DNA of 64,000 nt from Marinobacterium weihaiense (lineage in GTDB: Bacteria; Pseudomonadota; Gammaproteobacteria; Pseudomonadales; Balneatricaceae). Positions within the stretch are counted from its first letter, which is position 1; every line of letters starts with the position of its first letter. Positions 1-9,328 of the stretch are shown in pieces. Both the position numbers and the translations under genes were made by a program. The DNA is taken from assembly GCF_019061305.1 (NCBI RefSeq), contig NZ_JAHQZT010000005.1, forward strand, positions 141,023 through 205,022, given 5' to 3'. The notes beneath the pieces are model-generated. The model ran no database searches, was not told the origin of the DNA, and was given only the letters and a program-made list of their open reading frames with translations.

Positions 1-240
1 CGCTTTTTTTTCGGCTTGTACACATGGCTGATCAGGCGTCGCCAGCATCGGTGCATAACCACAAATGAAACAGTCTCGTAATCCTATTGACATATATAAG
101 CCATTGTTTTTATTGCATTTTATGCAAAACTGTTCATTTTTTTTACAATTCGCTGAAAGCCTTGAAATACGCTGTCTGGCGCCGGTATTCCAAACTCTAT
201 CCACTATTTTATCCACAGATTCTGTGAGTAAGCATCAGGC
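1..240. other. left edge, no supported gene
   Basis: This AT-rich stretch lies beyond the 3' end of nth. A leftward reading frame could start near position 54 or 48 and run off the window edge, but fewer than 20 codons are visible, so no call is possible. The long rightward frame that begins here and continues through nth is antisense shadow. No convincing terminator or RNA gene was seen. Confidence 0.3.
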
Positions 241-876
241 TCAGATTTCGGTCTTTTCCTTGTACTCACACAGGTCCTCAATCACACAGGCACCGCAGCG
301 TGGTTTGCGTGCCGTACATACGTATCGGCCATGCAGAATCAGCCAGTGGTGTGCATCGATCAGGAAAGGTTTGGGTACAAAGCGCAGCAGCTTCTTCTCG
401 ACTTCCAGCACGGTTTTGCCCGGTGCGATGCGGGTTCGGTTCGAGACACGGAAGATATGCGTGTCCACTGCCATGGCCGGCTGGCCGAAAGCCGTGTTCA
501 GCACGACGTTGGCGGTCTTGCGCCCGACGCCCGGCAGTTTTTCCAGCGCTTCGCGGGTTTGCGGTACCTCGCTGTTGTGCAGCTCGATCAGCATGCGGCA
601 GGTCTTGATGACGTTTTCGGCTTTGGTATTGAACAGGCCAATGGTCTTGATGTGCTCCTTGATGCCCTCAACCCCTAGGGCCAGCATGGCCTCGGGCGTA
701 TTGGCAACAGGGAATAGCTTGCGGGTCGCCTTGTTGACACTGACATCCGTGGCCTGTGCCGACAACAGCACGGCGATCAGGAGCTCAAAGGGAGAGTTGT
801 ACTCAAGCTCGGTTTTGGGGTTGGGGTTCTGAGCCTGCAGGCGGGCGAAGATCTGGTATCGTTTGTCGGCGTTCAT
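241..876 (-). CDS. nth: endonuclease III (DNA glycosylase/AP lyase)
   Basis: Base-excision repair enzyme that removes oxidised pyrimidines and nicks abasic sites. The 211-residue product has the normal family length. It shows the helix-hairpin-helix LPGVGRKTANVV with the catalytic lysine, the catalytic aspartate in AVDTHIFRVSNR, and the C-terminal 4Fe-4S loop with spacing C-x6-C-x2-C-x5-C (CTARKPRCGACVIEDLC). In many gammaproteobacteria nth directly follows rnfE; here two signalling genes lie between them. It starts 25 bp beyond the stop of the diguanylate cyclase and is probably cotranscribed with it. Confidence 0.97.
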   Translation of the reverse strand: MNADKRYQIFARLQAQNPNPKTELEYNSPFELLIAVLLSAQATDVSVNKATRKLFPVANTPEAMLALGVEGIKEHIKTIGLFNTKAENVIKTCRMLIELHNSEVPQTREALEKLPGVGRKTANVVLNTAFGQPAMAVDTHIFRVSNRTRIAPGKTVLEVEKKLLRFVPKPFLIDAHHWLILHGRYVCTARKPRCGACVIEDLCEYKEKTEI

Positions 877-912
877 GGTTGCGCACGGCGGCTGTTATGA
901 ATGAGCCCGATA

Positions 913-1887
913 TTATTCCAGATCCTCAATCAGGGTGGTACGGTTTCGCCCGCTGGATTTGGAGTGATATAGCGCTTCATCGGCCGCGCGCATCCAATCC
1001 TCGTGGGATTGGTGTTCATTGCTCACCTGCGCAATGCCCAGGCTGATGGTAAAGCGGATCCGGTGGGGGCCGTGTTGTACTTCAAGTGCTTCCACGGCTT
1101 GGCGGACACGCTCGGCAAACACGCGTGCATTGTCCGCGCTGGTGTTGACCAGCAGGGCACCAAATTCCTCGCCACCGTAGCGGCCCGGCAGGTCACTGCT
1201 GCGAGCATGGTCACGCAGCAGGGCTGACAGGGCGCGGATGACCTCGTCACCAGCTTGATGTCCGTAGCTGTCATTGATTTTCTTGAAATGGTCGACGTCC
1301 ATCATCACCAGGCTGGAAGGCGTCTGGGTACGGCGGAAGCGTTCATATTCCCGGCTCAGGGAGTCTTCCCAATGGCCCCGGTTGGCCAAGCCGCTGAGCT
1401 TGTCGGTGCGGCTGAGGGTTTCCAGTTCCGCATTGGCGCGGCGCAGCGCCTGCTGGCTGACGGCAACAGCGGTCATGTCATAAATGATCACGCCGACATG
1501 ATCGATGGTGCCGTTGGGCGATGACAGTGGAATCAGCGTCGCATTCTGGTACATGAACTCCGCCGTGCCGGTGATCGGGTGGTGCGGCTTAAAGCGGAAC
1601 AGATAGTCGCGTTCTTCCCAGGTGATGAAGGCGCGATTGCGCAGCAGAAACACGCTGTCAAGCTTGCGCTTGAACCAGTCGACGGGGAAATTGGTGAACA
1701 GGGTTTCCAGCTTCTTGCCACGGGCCGCGGTATCGCTGATACCAGAATGATTGCTCATGAAACTGTTCCAGAGTACCACCTGGTGGGACCGGTCCAGCAC
1801 CATCAACCCGACGTCCAGATGCTGCAGCAGGCCCAGCTGCCAGTGAAATTCATCCATGGTGACAACGGGCTCGGAAAGATTGGTCAT
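913..1887 (-). CDS. diguanylate cyclase with N-terminal PAS-like sensor domain
   Basis: Predicted to make cyclic di-GMP. Roughly residues 15-130 form a PAS-like domain (HLDVGLMVLDRSHQVVLWN) and residues 155-320 a GGDEF domain. The active site reads GGEEF, a functional variant, and an RxxD inhibitory site (RSSD) lies five residues before it, so product inhibition is expected. No membrane segment is seen, so the protein should be cytoplasmic. Its ATG overlaps the TAA of the upstream response regulator (TAATG), which implies translational coupling. The natural reading is that the response regulator and this cyclase form one signalling unit. Confidence 0.9.
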   Translation of the reverse strand: MTNLSEPVVTMDEFHWQLGLLQHLDVGLMVLDRSHQVVLWNSFMSNHSGISDTAARGKKLETLFTNFPVDWFKRKLDSVFLLRNRAFITWEERDYLFRFKPHHPITGTAEFMYQNATLIPLSSPNGTIDHVGVIIYDMTAVAVSQQALRRANAELETLSRTDKLSGLANRGHWEDSLSREYERFRRTQTPSSLVMMDVDHFKKINDSYGHQAGDEVIRALSALLRDHARSSDLPGRYGGEEFGALLVNTSADNARVFAERVRQAVEALEVQHGPHRIRFTISLGIAQVSNEHQSHEDWMRAADEALYHSKSSGRNRTTLIEDLE

Positions 1888-2909
1888 TACAGGTGGCTCG
1901 TCAGTTCGTTGAGTTTGGGCAGCGAGTCTTCCGTGAACAGCAGCAGCAGATCGCAGTTAACCGCCAAGCCTTCAATTCGGTAGCTGATATCGATGCTGAG
2001 AATGCGTTCCTGACGGTTGCGGTGTGATGTTTGTGTTGGCAGGTCTGCCATCAGCAGTGGCGAACTCTGGCTGAATGTCATATCCAGCTGTTGCCCCAGG
2101 CCGTTCAGGAAGGCACCAATCAGCACATTGGCAATTTCCATGGTCAGCTCGCGCTCGATTAGCGCGTTGAGTTCACCCTGATGACGCAGCAGGTGTGCCA
2201 GCTGGTTGATCTGGGTGCCCGTGAGCATCAACAGCGCTTCGCCGCAGATGCCCTGAGCTACAAACCCCTGACAGACCGTGGTCAAGTCGCTTTGGCTGAG
2301 GGCTTGCTGCATGGCCATATCCAACTCGCCATATTCGAGTAATTTGACGCTGGGAATGGGCAGTTCGATGAAGGTATTGAGCAGTTGTGCCAGCAGGTCA
2401 GCGGCCTGGCCCATGGCCACATTGGCCAGCTCCTGGTAATGCTCCTGCAGTGACAGGGTTTCACTGATGACACCAGGCGCAGGGGCCGGTGGTGCAGCGG
2501 TTACCGGTACTGTGACGGCGGCGGCCGGACGCTCCAGTTCTTCCAGCAGGCCAAAGGCACGCAGGGACTGGCGCAGTTGCTCCATGTCGATCGGCTTGCG
2601 GATGAAGTCGAGTGCACCCAGTTGACGAACGCGCTCGCGGGCTTCGGGCTGAATATCGCCGGACACCACAAGGGTCAGAATGGGCAGATCTTCACGACGA
2701 ATGCGCTCCAATACCTCATAGCCATCCAGCAGTGGCATGTTGAGGTCTAGAAACAGGAGTTCGCCCTTGCCGGCACGAACGGCTTCCAGCGCTTCCAGGC
2801 CTTGGGTGGCATGGGTGATGTCCAGATTCCATTGTGCCAGTGCACGTTCCATCTGCTTGCGCGCCAGGCGCGAGTCATCACAAATGATGACCGGTAAGGG
2901 ATTGCCCAC
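1887..2909 (-). CDS. response regulator with C-terminal CheC/CheX-like domain
   Basis: The N-terminal receiver domain (residues 5-120) shows the acidic pair in VIICDDSR, the phospho-accepting aspartate in LLFLDLNMP and the lysine in DFIRKPID. The C-terminal part (about 155-340) resembles CheC/CheX phosphatases, with the signature helix ELTMEIANVLIGAFLNGLG. A GTG at 2909 is chosen because AGGAG sits five bases ahead of it; a GTG at 2939 would add ten residues but lacks a ribosome binding site. CheC-type domains dephosphorylate CheY-like receivers, so it may act on itself or on other regulators. The partner kinase is not in the window. Confidence 0.82.
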   Translation of the reverse strand: MGNPLPVIICDDSRLARKQMERALAQWNLDITHATQGLEALEAVRAGKGELLFLDLNMPLLDGYEVLERIRREDLPILTLVVSGDIQPEARERVRQLGALDFIRKPIDMEQLRQSLRAFGLLEELERPAAAVTVPVTAAPPAPAPGVISETLSLQEHYQELANVAMGQAADLLAQLLNTFIELPIPSVKLLEYGELDMAMQQALSQSDLTTVCQGFVAQGICGEALLMLTGTQINQLAHLLRHQGELNALIERELTMEIANVLIGAFLNGLGQQLDMTFSQSSPLLMADLPTQTSHRNRQERILSIDISYRIEGLAVNCDLLLLFTEDSLPKLNELTSHL

Positions 2910-2998
2910 CTTGGCTCCTGCGGTTGTATTTGGGTACACGGATTAACTTTGAGGTTAATCAAAACCGCCGCGTGATACAACCAGCAGTTGCCGCAGGT

Positions 2999-3700
2999 TT
3001 ATCCTGTCACGCGTACGCGCTTGCTGACGGCCGGTTCGGCAGGGGCCTGCGCCTTGCGTCGGCGTTCGGCGCGCGCATCAAACACGTTTTTCAGGGCGAT
3101 CAGCAAGCCAAGCCCAACAAAGGCGCCCGGCGGCAGGATAGCAAACAGGAAGCCGGGATAATCCGTGAAAATCACCAGCTCCCAGGTGCGTGCCGCTTCA
3201 CCGAACAGCAGGTGCATGTTGTTGAACAGGGCACCGGTGCCCAACAGTTCGCGCATGCCGCCCAGCACCACCAACACCAGGCTGAAGCCAATACCCATCA
3301 TCAGGCCGTCCAGCACCGAGGCGCGCACCGGGTTCTTGACGGCAAAAGCATCGGCGCGGCCCATGATGGCGCAGTTGGTCACGATAAGTGGGATAAAAAT
3401 GCCAAGAATCAGGTATAGCTCATAGGTCAGCGCCTGCATGACCAGCTCGATTGCGGTTACGAAAGACGCGATAATCATCACGAAAATGGGCAGTCGTACG
3501 GTTTCCGGTACCAGCTTGCGGAACAGGGACACCGTCAGGTTCGAGCTAACCAATACCAGGGTACTGGCCAGGCCGAGGCCCAGGGCATTCACGACCGATG
3601 CGGTCACGGCCAGCAGGGGGCAAAGGCCCAGCAGCTGTACCAGGGCGGGGTTGTTGTGCCAGAGGCCGTCCAGCGTAATCTTGCGATAATCGACGCTCAT
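2999..3700 (-). CDS. rnfE: Rnf/Rsx electron transport complex subunit E
   Basis: Integral membrane subunit of the Rnf complex, which couples electron flow between NADH and ferredoxin to ion movement. In enteric bacteria the same complex (Rsx) re-reduces SoxR. The 233-residue product has about six hydrophobic segments and family motifs such as [16 protein letters not shown] and [18 protein letters not shown]; the conserved cysteines CP and TNC are typical of the RnfA/RnfE pair. Start and rnfG stop overlap as ATGA. It is the last rnf gene in the operon. A lysine/arginine-rich tail closes the protein. Confidence 0.96.
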   Translation of the reverse strand: MSVDYRKITLDGLWHNNPALVQLLGLCPLLAVTASVVNALGLGLASTLVLVSSNLTVSLFRKLVPETVRLPIFVMIIASFVTAIELVMQALTYELYLILGIFIPLIVTNCAIMGRADAFAVKNPVRASVLDGLMMGIGFSLVLVVLGGMRELLGTGALFNNMHLLFGEAARTWELVIFTDYPGFLFAILPPGAFVGLGLLIALKNVFDARAERRRKAQAPAEPAVSKRVRVTG

Positions 3701-4353
3701 CGGGGTGCTCCTGCAGCGGTGGGCTGCGCTGATGCGGTCACCGGCGTCAGTAGACGCTCGCGGTGGGCGCGAAAGAATTCAATGGCGCGTGCGGTAGCGC
3801 CAACGATGGCACGGGGGGTAATGGTCGCGCCGGTAAACTGATCAAACCGGCCGCCGTCTTTTTTGACGGCCCAGTCATCATCGCCGCTCATGGCCATTTC
3901 AGCGCCGTTGAACGACAGAATCCAGTCCGACTTTTCCAGCTCGATCTTGTCACCCAGTCCGGGGGTTTCCTTATGGCTCAGCACGCGGACACCGGCCAGA
4001 CTGCTGTCAGCATGGATGCCCACCAGCAGCTCGATATCACCGCTGTAGCCGTCCGGCGCCACCACCGGCATCAGCACCGTGGTGACTTGGTCATTCTGAA
4101 TCGCCTGGTAGATTTCGGCGGGCGCGTCCAGCCCCAGTTCAGGGGCCTGCAGGTAGAGGCGATGATCAATCAGGTTCGGGTCCACCGACTGTGGCACGAT
4201 CTCGAACAGGGCGCGGGCCTGGAATTCAGCCTTGTTGTGGCGAATCTGTTCACGGGTGGCCAGCTGGGTAAACGCGATAACGGCTGAGGTGACAATGGCA
4301 AAGAGGCCGATGGCCAGTGCATTGCTGCGAATCGCGGCGATGATATCGTTCAT
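3697..4353 (-). CDS. rnfG: Rnf electron transport complex subunit G
   Basis: Membrane-anchored flavoprotein subunit. One N-terminal transmembrane helix (about residues 10-32) is followed by a periplasmic FMN-binding domain. The threonine that carries covalent FMN lies in [12 protein letters not shown] near the C-terminus, matching the S/TGAT consensus. Length (218 residues) is normal. Its start overlaps the rnfD stop and its stop overlaps the rnfE start, so the three genes are tightly coupled. Confidence 0.96.
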   Translation of the reverse strand: MNDIIAAIRSNALAIGLFAIVTSAVIAFTQLATREQIRHNKAEFQARALFEIVPQSVDPNLIDHRLYLQAPELGLDAPAEIYQAIQNDQVTTVLMPVVAPDGYSGDIELLVGIHADSSLAGVRVLSHKETPGLGDKIELEKSDWILSFNGAEMAMSGDDDWAVKKDGGRFDQFTGATITPRAIVGATARAIEFFRAHRERLLTPVTASAQPTAAGAPR

Positions 4354-5405
4354 GCCTTGCCTCCCTGTCCCTTGTTGGCTTTCTGGTGGCCGTAACTGCG
4401 TGGTTGCGAGTACAGATCGATGAAAGGCGCCGCTAGGTTCATCAGCAGTACGGCGAAGGCTACGCCGTCGGGGTAGTTGCCCCAGGTGCGAATGATGAAA
4501 ATCAGCACGCCGATGCCGGCCCCGAAGATGATGCGGCCGCGGTTGCTGGTCGCACTGGAAACCGGGTCGGTGATGATGAAGAAGGCGGCCAGCATGGTGG
4601 CGCCGGTACTCAAGTGGAAGAAGGGCCCGGCGTAGTTGTCCGGATCGTAGCCGTAGAACATGGCCGAGCAGATGGCCAGCGCCAGCAGCATGGAGATCGG
4701 CGCGTGCCAGGTGATGATCTTGCGGTACAACAGAAACACGCCGCCCATCAGCCAGGCTGCACTGACCGCATGCCAGGCCCCGATGCCTTCCGACAGCACC
4801 CGAGACTGGCGCCAGGCTTCTTCGTTAGTCAGGCCGCCTCGATGGCGCAGTTCATCCAGCGGCGTGGCACCGGTGAAGCTGTCATACCAGACCGTTTCAA
4901 CAGAACCGAATATGGCCGCCAGGGTGTCGGTGAAGGAGGCGATCTGCCAGCCATCGCCGTTGAGCACAAAGGGGGCGCTCCAGCGTGTCATTTCAACCGG
5001 AAAGGAGATCAGTAGCAGGGCATAGGCCACCATGGCCGGGTTGAACGGGTTCTGACCCAGCCCACCGTACAGGTGCTTGGCAATGGCAATTGCGACGATA
5101 ACGCCCACGCCCGTGACCCACCAAGGTGCAAAGGGAGGAATGGCCACCGCCAGCAGCAGTGCTGTCACCAGGGCGCTGCCGTCGCGCAGGTAAAACCCGA
5201 TCGGGCGCTTGCGCAGCTTGAGAATGGCGGCTTCCAGCGTGACGGCGAGCAGGCCGGCCCAGGCAATCTGGATCAGCGTGCCCCAGCCGAAGAACACGGT
5301 CAGGGCAATGATGCCGGGCAGGGTTGCCAACAGTACCAGCCGCATAACGTTGGCGGTGCTGTTGGCCTTGTAGACATGAGGTGAACTCATCCGGATCAGT
5401 GACAT
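4350..5405 (-). CDS. rnfD: Rnf electron transport complex subunit D
   Basis: Polytopic membrane subunit (351 residues, about nine to ten hydrophobic segments) of the NQR2/RnfD family. The conserved DGSALVTALLLAVAIPP segment is present. The covalent FMN threonine should be the one in STGATMLAAFFIITDPVS. The SPHVYKANST stretch after the start is typical of the family. It lies 50 bp after rnfC and overlaps rnfG by four bases. Together with RnfA and RnfE it should form the membrane ion path. Confidence 0.96.
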   Translation of the reverse strand: MSLIRMSSPHVYKANSTANVMRLVLLATLPGIIALTVFFGWGTLIQIAWAGLLAVTLEAAILKLRKRPIGFYLRDGSALVTALLLAVAIPPFAPWWVTGVGVIVAIAIAKHLYGGLGQNPFNPAMVAYALLLISFPVEMTRWSAPFVLNGDGWQIASFTDTLAAIFGSVETVWYDSFTGATPLDELRHRGGLTNEEAWRQSRVLSEGIGAWHAVSAAWLMGGVFLLYRKIITWHAPISMLLALAICSAMFYGYDPDNYAGPFFHLSTGATMLAAFFIITDPVSSATSNRGRIIFGAGIGVLIFIIRTWGNYPDGVAFAVLLMNLAAPFIDLYSQPRSYGHQKANKGQGGKA

Positions 5406-5455
5406 GTGTAATTCGATCCCGTTATCGACAAAAAGGGGTGCAAGCAGCCATGGCG

Positions 5456-6473
5456 TCAGGCCGGCTCATGCTGCTTGAGCGTTGTGTTCAGGTTTTCGGC
5501 CTTGTCGCGCGCGGCGGCCAGTTCTGCCTCCAGGCTGGCACGTTCGTCATTGGCCTCGGATTTGGCCAGGCTGCGTTCCAATTTGGTGACGGCGGCGCGG
5601 GCCATGGCGGCATCGATCTTGAGCTGCTTGAGGTCGACCCCCTGAGCGGCAGCCGCGTCCAGTTGGGCCTGCTCGGCGGACTTGAAGGCCTTGTCTGCCT
5701 CGGCATGGCGCTGACGCAGTTCCTCCAGCGCCTGTTCAGCCTGGCTACGGGCTTCACCTTCCAGACCCGCCAGCGCCGTTTCGGCCTTCTTGATCTTGGT
5801 GCGCATGATCGACACCTGCTGCTTCAGCGCTTTCAGGTCGACCGGAACGGGCTGGTTCACGGGGGCCTCGGTTGCACCGGCAGAGGCTTCGGCATCCTTG
5901 TAGGCCTTGTCCGCCTCTTCTGCTTTTTGCTCCAGTGTGGTGACGGTTGCGCGTAGCTTGTCGAGGCCCTCCAGGCCCTTGTCCTCGGCGTTTTTCAACG
6001 CATCGCGGGCCTTTTTCAGCTTGGTGCGGGCTACGGCTGCTGCGGTTTTCAGCTGCTTGAGGTCCGGCCCGGTTGTGCCTGCAGCAGCACCGGATTCGGC
6101 CTGTTCAAACGCCTGCTGTGCCTGGTCGGCACTGGCCTGGGCGGCCTTGAGCGCGGCTTCCAGCGCGGACAGGTCGCCTTCACCGCTGTCGCGGGCCGCA
6201 TCCAGTGCCTTCTGCGCCTTTTTCAGCTTGGTACGGGCGACGGCGGCGGCCGTCTTCAGCTGTTTGGTATCGATGTTTGCAGCGGTCGGCTTGACTCCTT
6301 CGGCTTTTTCAAGCGCCTGTTGTGCCTGTTCAGCACTGGTGTGGGCAGCCTGCACGGCCGCTTCCAGCGCTGGAATGTCACCGTCACCGCTGTCGCGGGC
6401 CGCATCCAGTGCCTTCTGCGCCTTTTTCAGTTTGGTGCGGGCCACGGCCGCTGCGGTCTTTAGTGCACTGATA
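5456..6473 (-). repeat. five imperfect tandem coding repeats in the rnfC tail
   Basis: About 1 kb encodes five copies of a 60-75-residue unit. Copies 1-3 open with LKTAAAVARTKLKKA; copies 4 and 5 have diverged (LKQQVSIMRTKIKKAETAL, LKIDAAMARAAVTKLERSL). Copies 1 and 2 are nearly identical through ALDAARDSG. The composition predicts long helices, likely coiled coil. Confidence 0.85.
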
Positions 6474-7975
6474 TCCTGGGTTGGCTCAGTCGCCACACCG
6501 CTGCTCTCTGCGCTCTTGCGTACCTTCTGGCTACGTGCAGCTTCTTCGGCACGCGCCTTGCGGCGCTCCTCCTTCTCGGCCTTTTCGCGCTCGAGGCGTG
6601 CCTGGCGTGCCTCAAAGCGGGCCCGGGCGTGGTCGGATTTGCGCTGTTCGGCTTCCTCGGTGCGAATCTCCGATTTGGCAAAGCGGTAATACTGCACCAG
6701 TGGAATGCTGCTGGGGCACACATAGGCACAGGCGCCACACTCGATGCAGTCGAACAGGTTGTGTTGCTTGGCCTTGTCGAATTCCCGGCCCTTGGCAAAC
6801 CAGTACAACTGCTGCGGCAGCAGCTCGGCCGGGCACACCTGCTCACACATGCCGCACCGAATGCAGGGCTGTTCGGGTGGGGCTGGCGGCATCTCGTCGA
6901 TGCTGGCAGCAATGATGCAGTTACTGGTCTTGATGACCGGAATCTGGTCATGCTCGACGGTCACACCCATCATCGGGCCGCCCATTACCAGTCGGTACAG
7001 CTTGTTCTCGTATACATGCGCAGCATCAAGCAGGTCGCCAAAGGGTGTACCGATAAGGGCTTCCAGGTTCTGCGGCTGGGCCACGGCATCACCGGTTACT
7101 GTGACGATACGTGAAATCAGCGGCTCGCCGAACGTGACGGCACGGTATACAGCGCGCACGGTGCCGGGGTTCTGGCAGACAATGCCGATATCGGCCGGAA
7201 TGCCCCCGCTGGGCACTTCCAGGCCGGTCAGCAGCTTGATCAGCTGACGCTCGCCGCCGGATGGGTACTTGGTGGGCACCACCCGGATATCGATATTCAG
7301 CTCACAGCCCTTGAGCGCGGCCTCCAGCGCATGAATCGCCTGGGGCTTGTTGTCCTCAACCCCTATGATTACATGGCTGGGTTTGAGCAGATGGCTGATG
7401 ATGCGGATACCGCCGAGGATTTCATCAGCGCGTTCACGCATCAGCATGTCATCCGCGGTGATGTAGGGCTCGCACTCGGCCGCGTTGATGATCAGCGTGT
7501 TGACGATGTGATCATCGCCCAGGTGCAGTTTCACATCCGTCGGAAAGCCGGCGCCGCCCATGCCGGCGATGCCGCACTGGCGGATATGGTCGATCAGCTC
7601 GGCGGGTTCAAGGCGGGTGTAATCGCCCAAGCCCTGGTGTTCGATCCACTGGTCACGGCCATCCGACTCGATGCAGATGCAGTCCGAATCCAGACCGGAG
7701 GCATGGGGAACCGGGTGCGGACCTATGGATACTACGGTGCCGGATGTCGGTGCATGAAGGCCAGCACTGATGCGGCTGACCGGCTCGGCAATAAGCTGGC
7801 CCTTCAGGACCTGCTGGCCTACGTCCACTACCGGGCTGGAGGCCATGCCGATATGCTGTTGCAGCGGCAGGTACAGACGCTTGGGCAGCGGCACCGGGCG
7901 AATGGGCGTGCGTGTCGACTGCTTCTTGTTTTCCGGCGGGTGAATGCCGCCATGAAAGGCGAATACCTTGCCCAT
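5456..7975 (-). CDS. rnfC: Rnf electron transport complex subunit C with long repeat tail
   Basis: NADH-facing peripheral subunit. Residues 1-440 hold the conserved core: [17 protein letters not shown] at the start, a glycine-rich nucleotide-binding stretch (GMGGAGFPTDVKL), and two 4Fe-4S motifs, CIRCGMCEQVCP and CIECGACAYVCP. The ATG at 7975 overlaps the rnfB stop (ATGA); an upstream in-frame ATG at 8056 lies inside rnfB and is rejected. The C-terminal third is a charged, alanine/lysine-rich region made of about five imperfect repeats, each opening with a version of LKTAAAVARTKLKKAQKAL. Long tails occur in other proteobacterial RnfC/RsxC proteins; this one makes the protein 839 residues. Confidence 0.95.
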   Translation of the reverse strand: MGKVFAFHGGIHPPENKKQSTRTPIRPVPLPKRLYLPLQQHIGMASSPVVDVGQQVLKGQLIAEPVSRISAGLHAPTSGTVVSIGPHPVPHASGLDSDCICIESDGRDQWIEHQGLGDYTRLEPAELIDHIRQCGIAGMGGAGFPTDVKLHLGDDHIVNTLIINAAECEPYITADDMLMRERADEILGGIRIISHLLKPSHVIIGVEDNKPQAIHALEAALKGCELNIDIRVVPTKYPSGGERQLIKLLTGLEVPSGGIPADIGIVCQNPGTVRAVYRAVTFGEPLISRIVTVTGDAVAQPQNLEALIGTPFGDLLDAAHVYENKLYRLVMGGPMMGVTVEHDQIPVIKTSNCIIAASIDEMPPAPPEQPCIRCGMCEQVCPAELLPQQLYWFAKGREFDKAKQHNLFDCIECGACAYVCPSSIPLVQYYRFAKSEIRTEEAEQRKSDHARARFEARQARLEREKAEKEERRKARAEEAARSQKVRKSAESSGVATEPTQDISALKTAAAVARTKLKKAQKALDAARDSGDGDIPALEAAVQAAHTSAEQAQQALEKAEGVKPTAANIDTKQLKTAAAVARTKLKKAQKALDAARDSGEGDLSALEAALKAAQASADQAQQAFEQAESGAAAGTTGPDLKQLKTAAAVARTKLKKARDALKNAEDKGLEGLDKLRATVTTLEQKAEEADKAYKDAEASAGATEAPVNQPVPVDLKALKQQVSIMRTKIKKAETALAGLEGEARSQAEQALEELRQRHAEADKAFKSAEQAQLDAAAAQGVDLKQLKIDAAMARAAVTKLERSLAKSEANDERASLEAELAAARDKAENLNTTLKQHEPA

Positions 7976-8574
7976 CAGTGCGCCTCCTGTTGCTGCAGTT
8001 CGCCACGGCCACGGTCGGTGGCAATCAGACCCGGCGCTTCGGCCGGTGCCGGCCACTTCCAGTTGGCAATGGTGGTTTCAATCGGAATCATGTCGATACA
8101 GTCCACGGGGCAGGGTTCCACGCACAGATCACAACCGGTGCATTCGTCGGTGATGACCGTGTGCATCTGCTTGGCGGCGCCCAGAATGGCGTCCACCGGG
8201 CAGGCCTGAATGCACTTGGTGCAGCCGATGCACTCGTCTTCGCGGATAAAGGCCACCATCTTGGCCTGCTCTTCACCGTGCTCGGCATCCAGCGGCACGG
8301 CTTCCACATCGAGCAGGTCGGCGAGGGCATCAATGGTGCTTTGGCCGCCCGGCGGGCACTTGTTGATGGCATCTCCGTTGGCGATGGCTTCGGCGTAGGG
8401 GCGGCACCCCGGATAGCCGCACTGACCGCACTGAGTCTGCGGCAAGAGGCCGTCGATCTGGTCAACAATGGGGTTGCCTTCCACCCGAAACCGGACGGAG
8501 GCATAGCCCAGGATGATGCCGAACACCACCGCCAGGCCAAACAGAATCAGGATTGCAGTAATAACAGTGGTCAT
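7975..8574 (-). CDS. rnfB: Rnf electron transport complex subunit B (ferredoxin-type)
   Basis: Iron-sulfur subunit that passes electrons within the Rnf complex. A hydrophobic N-terminal helix is followed by the 4Fe-4S motif [16 protein letters not shown], typical of RnfB, then a two-cluster ferredoxin domain with [16 protein letters not shown] and [16 protein letters not shown]. The ATG at 8574 ([13 protein letters not shown]) gives 199 residues, close to the family length; a start at 8610 would reach into rnfA. It lies 13 bp after rnfA and overlaps the start of rnfC. Confidence 0.97.
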   Translation of the reverse strand: MTTVITAILILFGLAVVFGIILGYASVRFRVEGNPIVDQIDGLLPQTQCGQCGYPGCRPYAEAIANGDAINKCPPGGQSTIDALADLLDVEAVPLDAEHGEEQAKMVAFIREDECIGCTKCIQACPVDAILGAAKQMHTVITDECTGCDLCVEPCPVDCIDMIPIETTIANWKWPAPAEAPGLIATDRGRGELQQQEAH

Positions 8575-8587
8575 TGCACACTCCGCC

Positions 8588-9169
8588 TCAGAACTGCACG
8601 AGGCCGGCAAACCCCATGAACGCCAGTGACATCAGGCCGGCCGTAACCATGCCGATGGCGGCGCCACGGAAGGGAACGGGTACATCCGCCACGGCGATGC
8701 GCTCACGGATGGCCGAGAACAGAACCAGTGCCATGGAAAAGCCGACTGCGGCACCAAAGCCGTAGGCGATGGATTCGAGAAAGCCGTTCTGTTTCTTGAT
8801 GTTGAGCAGGGCGACACCCAGCACGGCACAGTTAGTGGTGATCAGCGGCAGAAAGATGCCCAGCAGCTTGTACAGCATGGGACTGGTCTTATGCACTACC
8901 ATTTCGGTGAACTGGACCACCACGGCAATCACCAGAATGAAGGCGATGGTCTGCAGGTACTCCAGCCCGAACGGCTGCAGCAGGGCTGAATACACCAGAT
9001 AACTGCACACCGATGACAGCGTCAGTACAAAGGTGGTGGCCAGTGACATGCCCATGGCCGTTTCCAGCTTGTTGGACACGCCCATGAAGGGACAGAGTCC
9101 CAGAAACTGTACCAGTACGAAGTTGTTCACCAGAACGGTGCTGATCAGGATGAGCAGAAAATCAGTCAT
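8588..9169 (-). CDS. rnfA: Rnf electron transport complex subunit A
   Basis: First gene of the operon. The 193-residue product is the usual RnfA size with about six membrane helices, opening [20 protein letters not shown]. The motifs [15 protein letters not shown] and [17 protein letters not shown] are those of the RnfA/NqrE family. Starts at 9211 or 9181 would add up to 14 unconserved residues and are not used. It pairs with the related RnfE in opposite topology in known complexes. Confidence 0.97.
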   Translation of the reverse strand: MTDFLLILISTVLVNNFVLVQFLGLCPFMGVSNKLETAMGMSLATTFVLTLSSVCSYLVYSALLQPFGLEYLQTIAFILVIAVVVQFTEMVVHKTSPMLYKLLGIFLPLITTNCAVLGVALLNIKKQNGFLESIAYGFGAAVGFSMALVLFSAIRERIAVADVPVPFRGAAIGMVTAGLMSLAFMGFAGLVQF

Positions 9170-9255
9170 AGCCCCTGTCATTGCCTCGGCCACTGCAGAA
9201 AAAACCTGCAAGGCGTATTAGATTCTGCTTAATTTTACCGGATTTATAACCTCAG

Positions 9256-9285
9256 GGTATAGATCAGCCTGTTGACGTTTGACAA
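9256..9285 (-). promoter_or_regulatory. candidate sigma-70 promoter of the rnf operon
   Basis: Read leftward, TTGTCA (9285-9280) and TATACC (9261-9256) are separated by 18 bp and sit about 90 bp ahead of rnfA. Match by eye to -35 and -10 consensus; no start-site data. Confidence 0.45.
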
Positions 9286-9328
9286 CTGCTGACGCGCAAG
9301 CCGGCGCAGTGCCGGCCCGCGCAGGCCC

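Noticed and set aside
65..832. Long rightward reading frame at the left edge
   Set aside because: Most of it is antisense to nth, whose catalytic and iron-sulfur motifs are clear; the frame has no recognisable protein features.
5907..6689. Ala/Ser-rich rightward reading frame
   Set aside because: It is the mirror of the lysine/alanine repeats in rnfC and carries no domain of its own.
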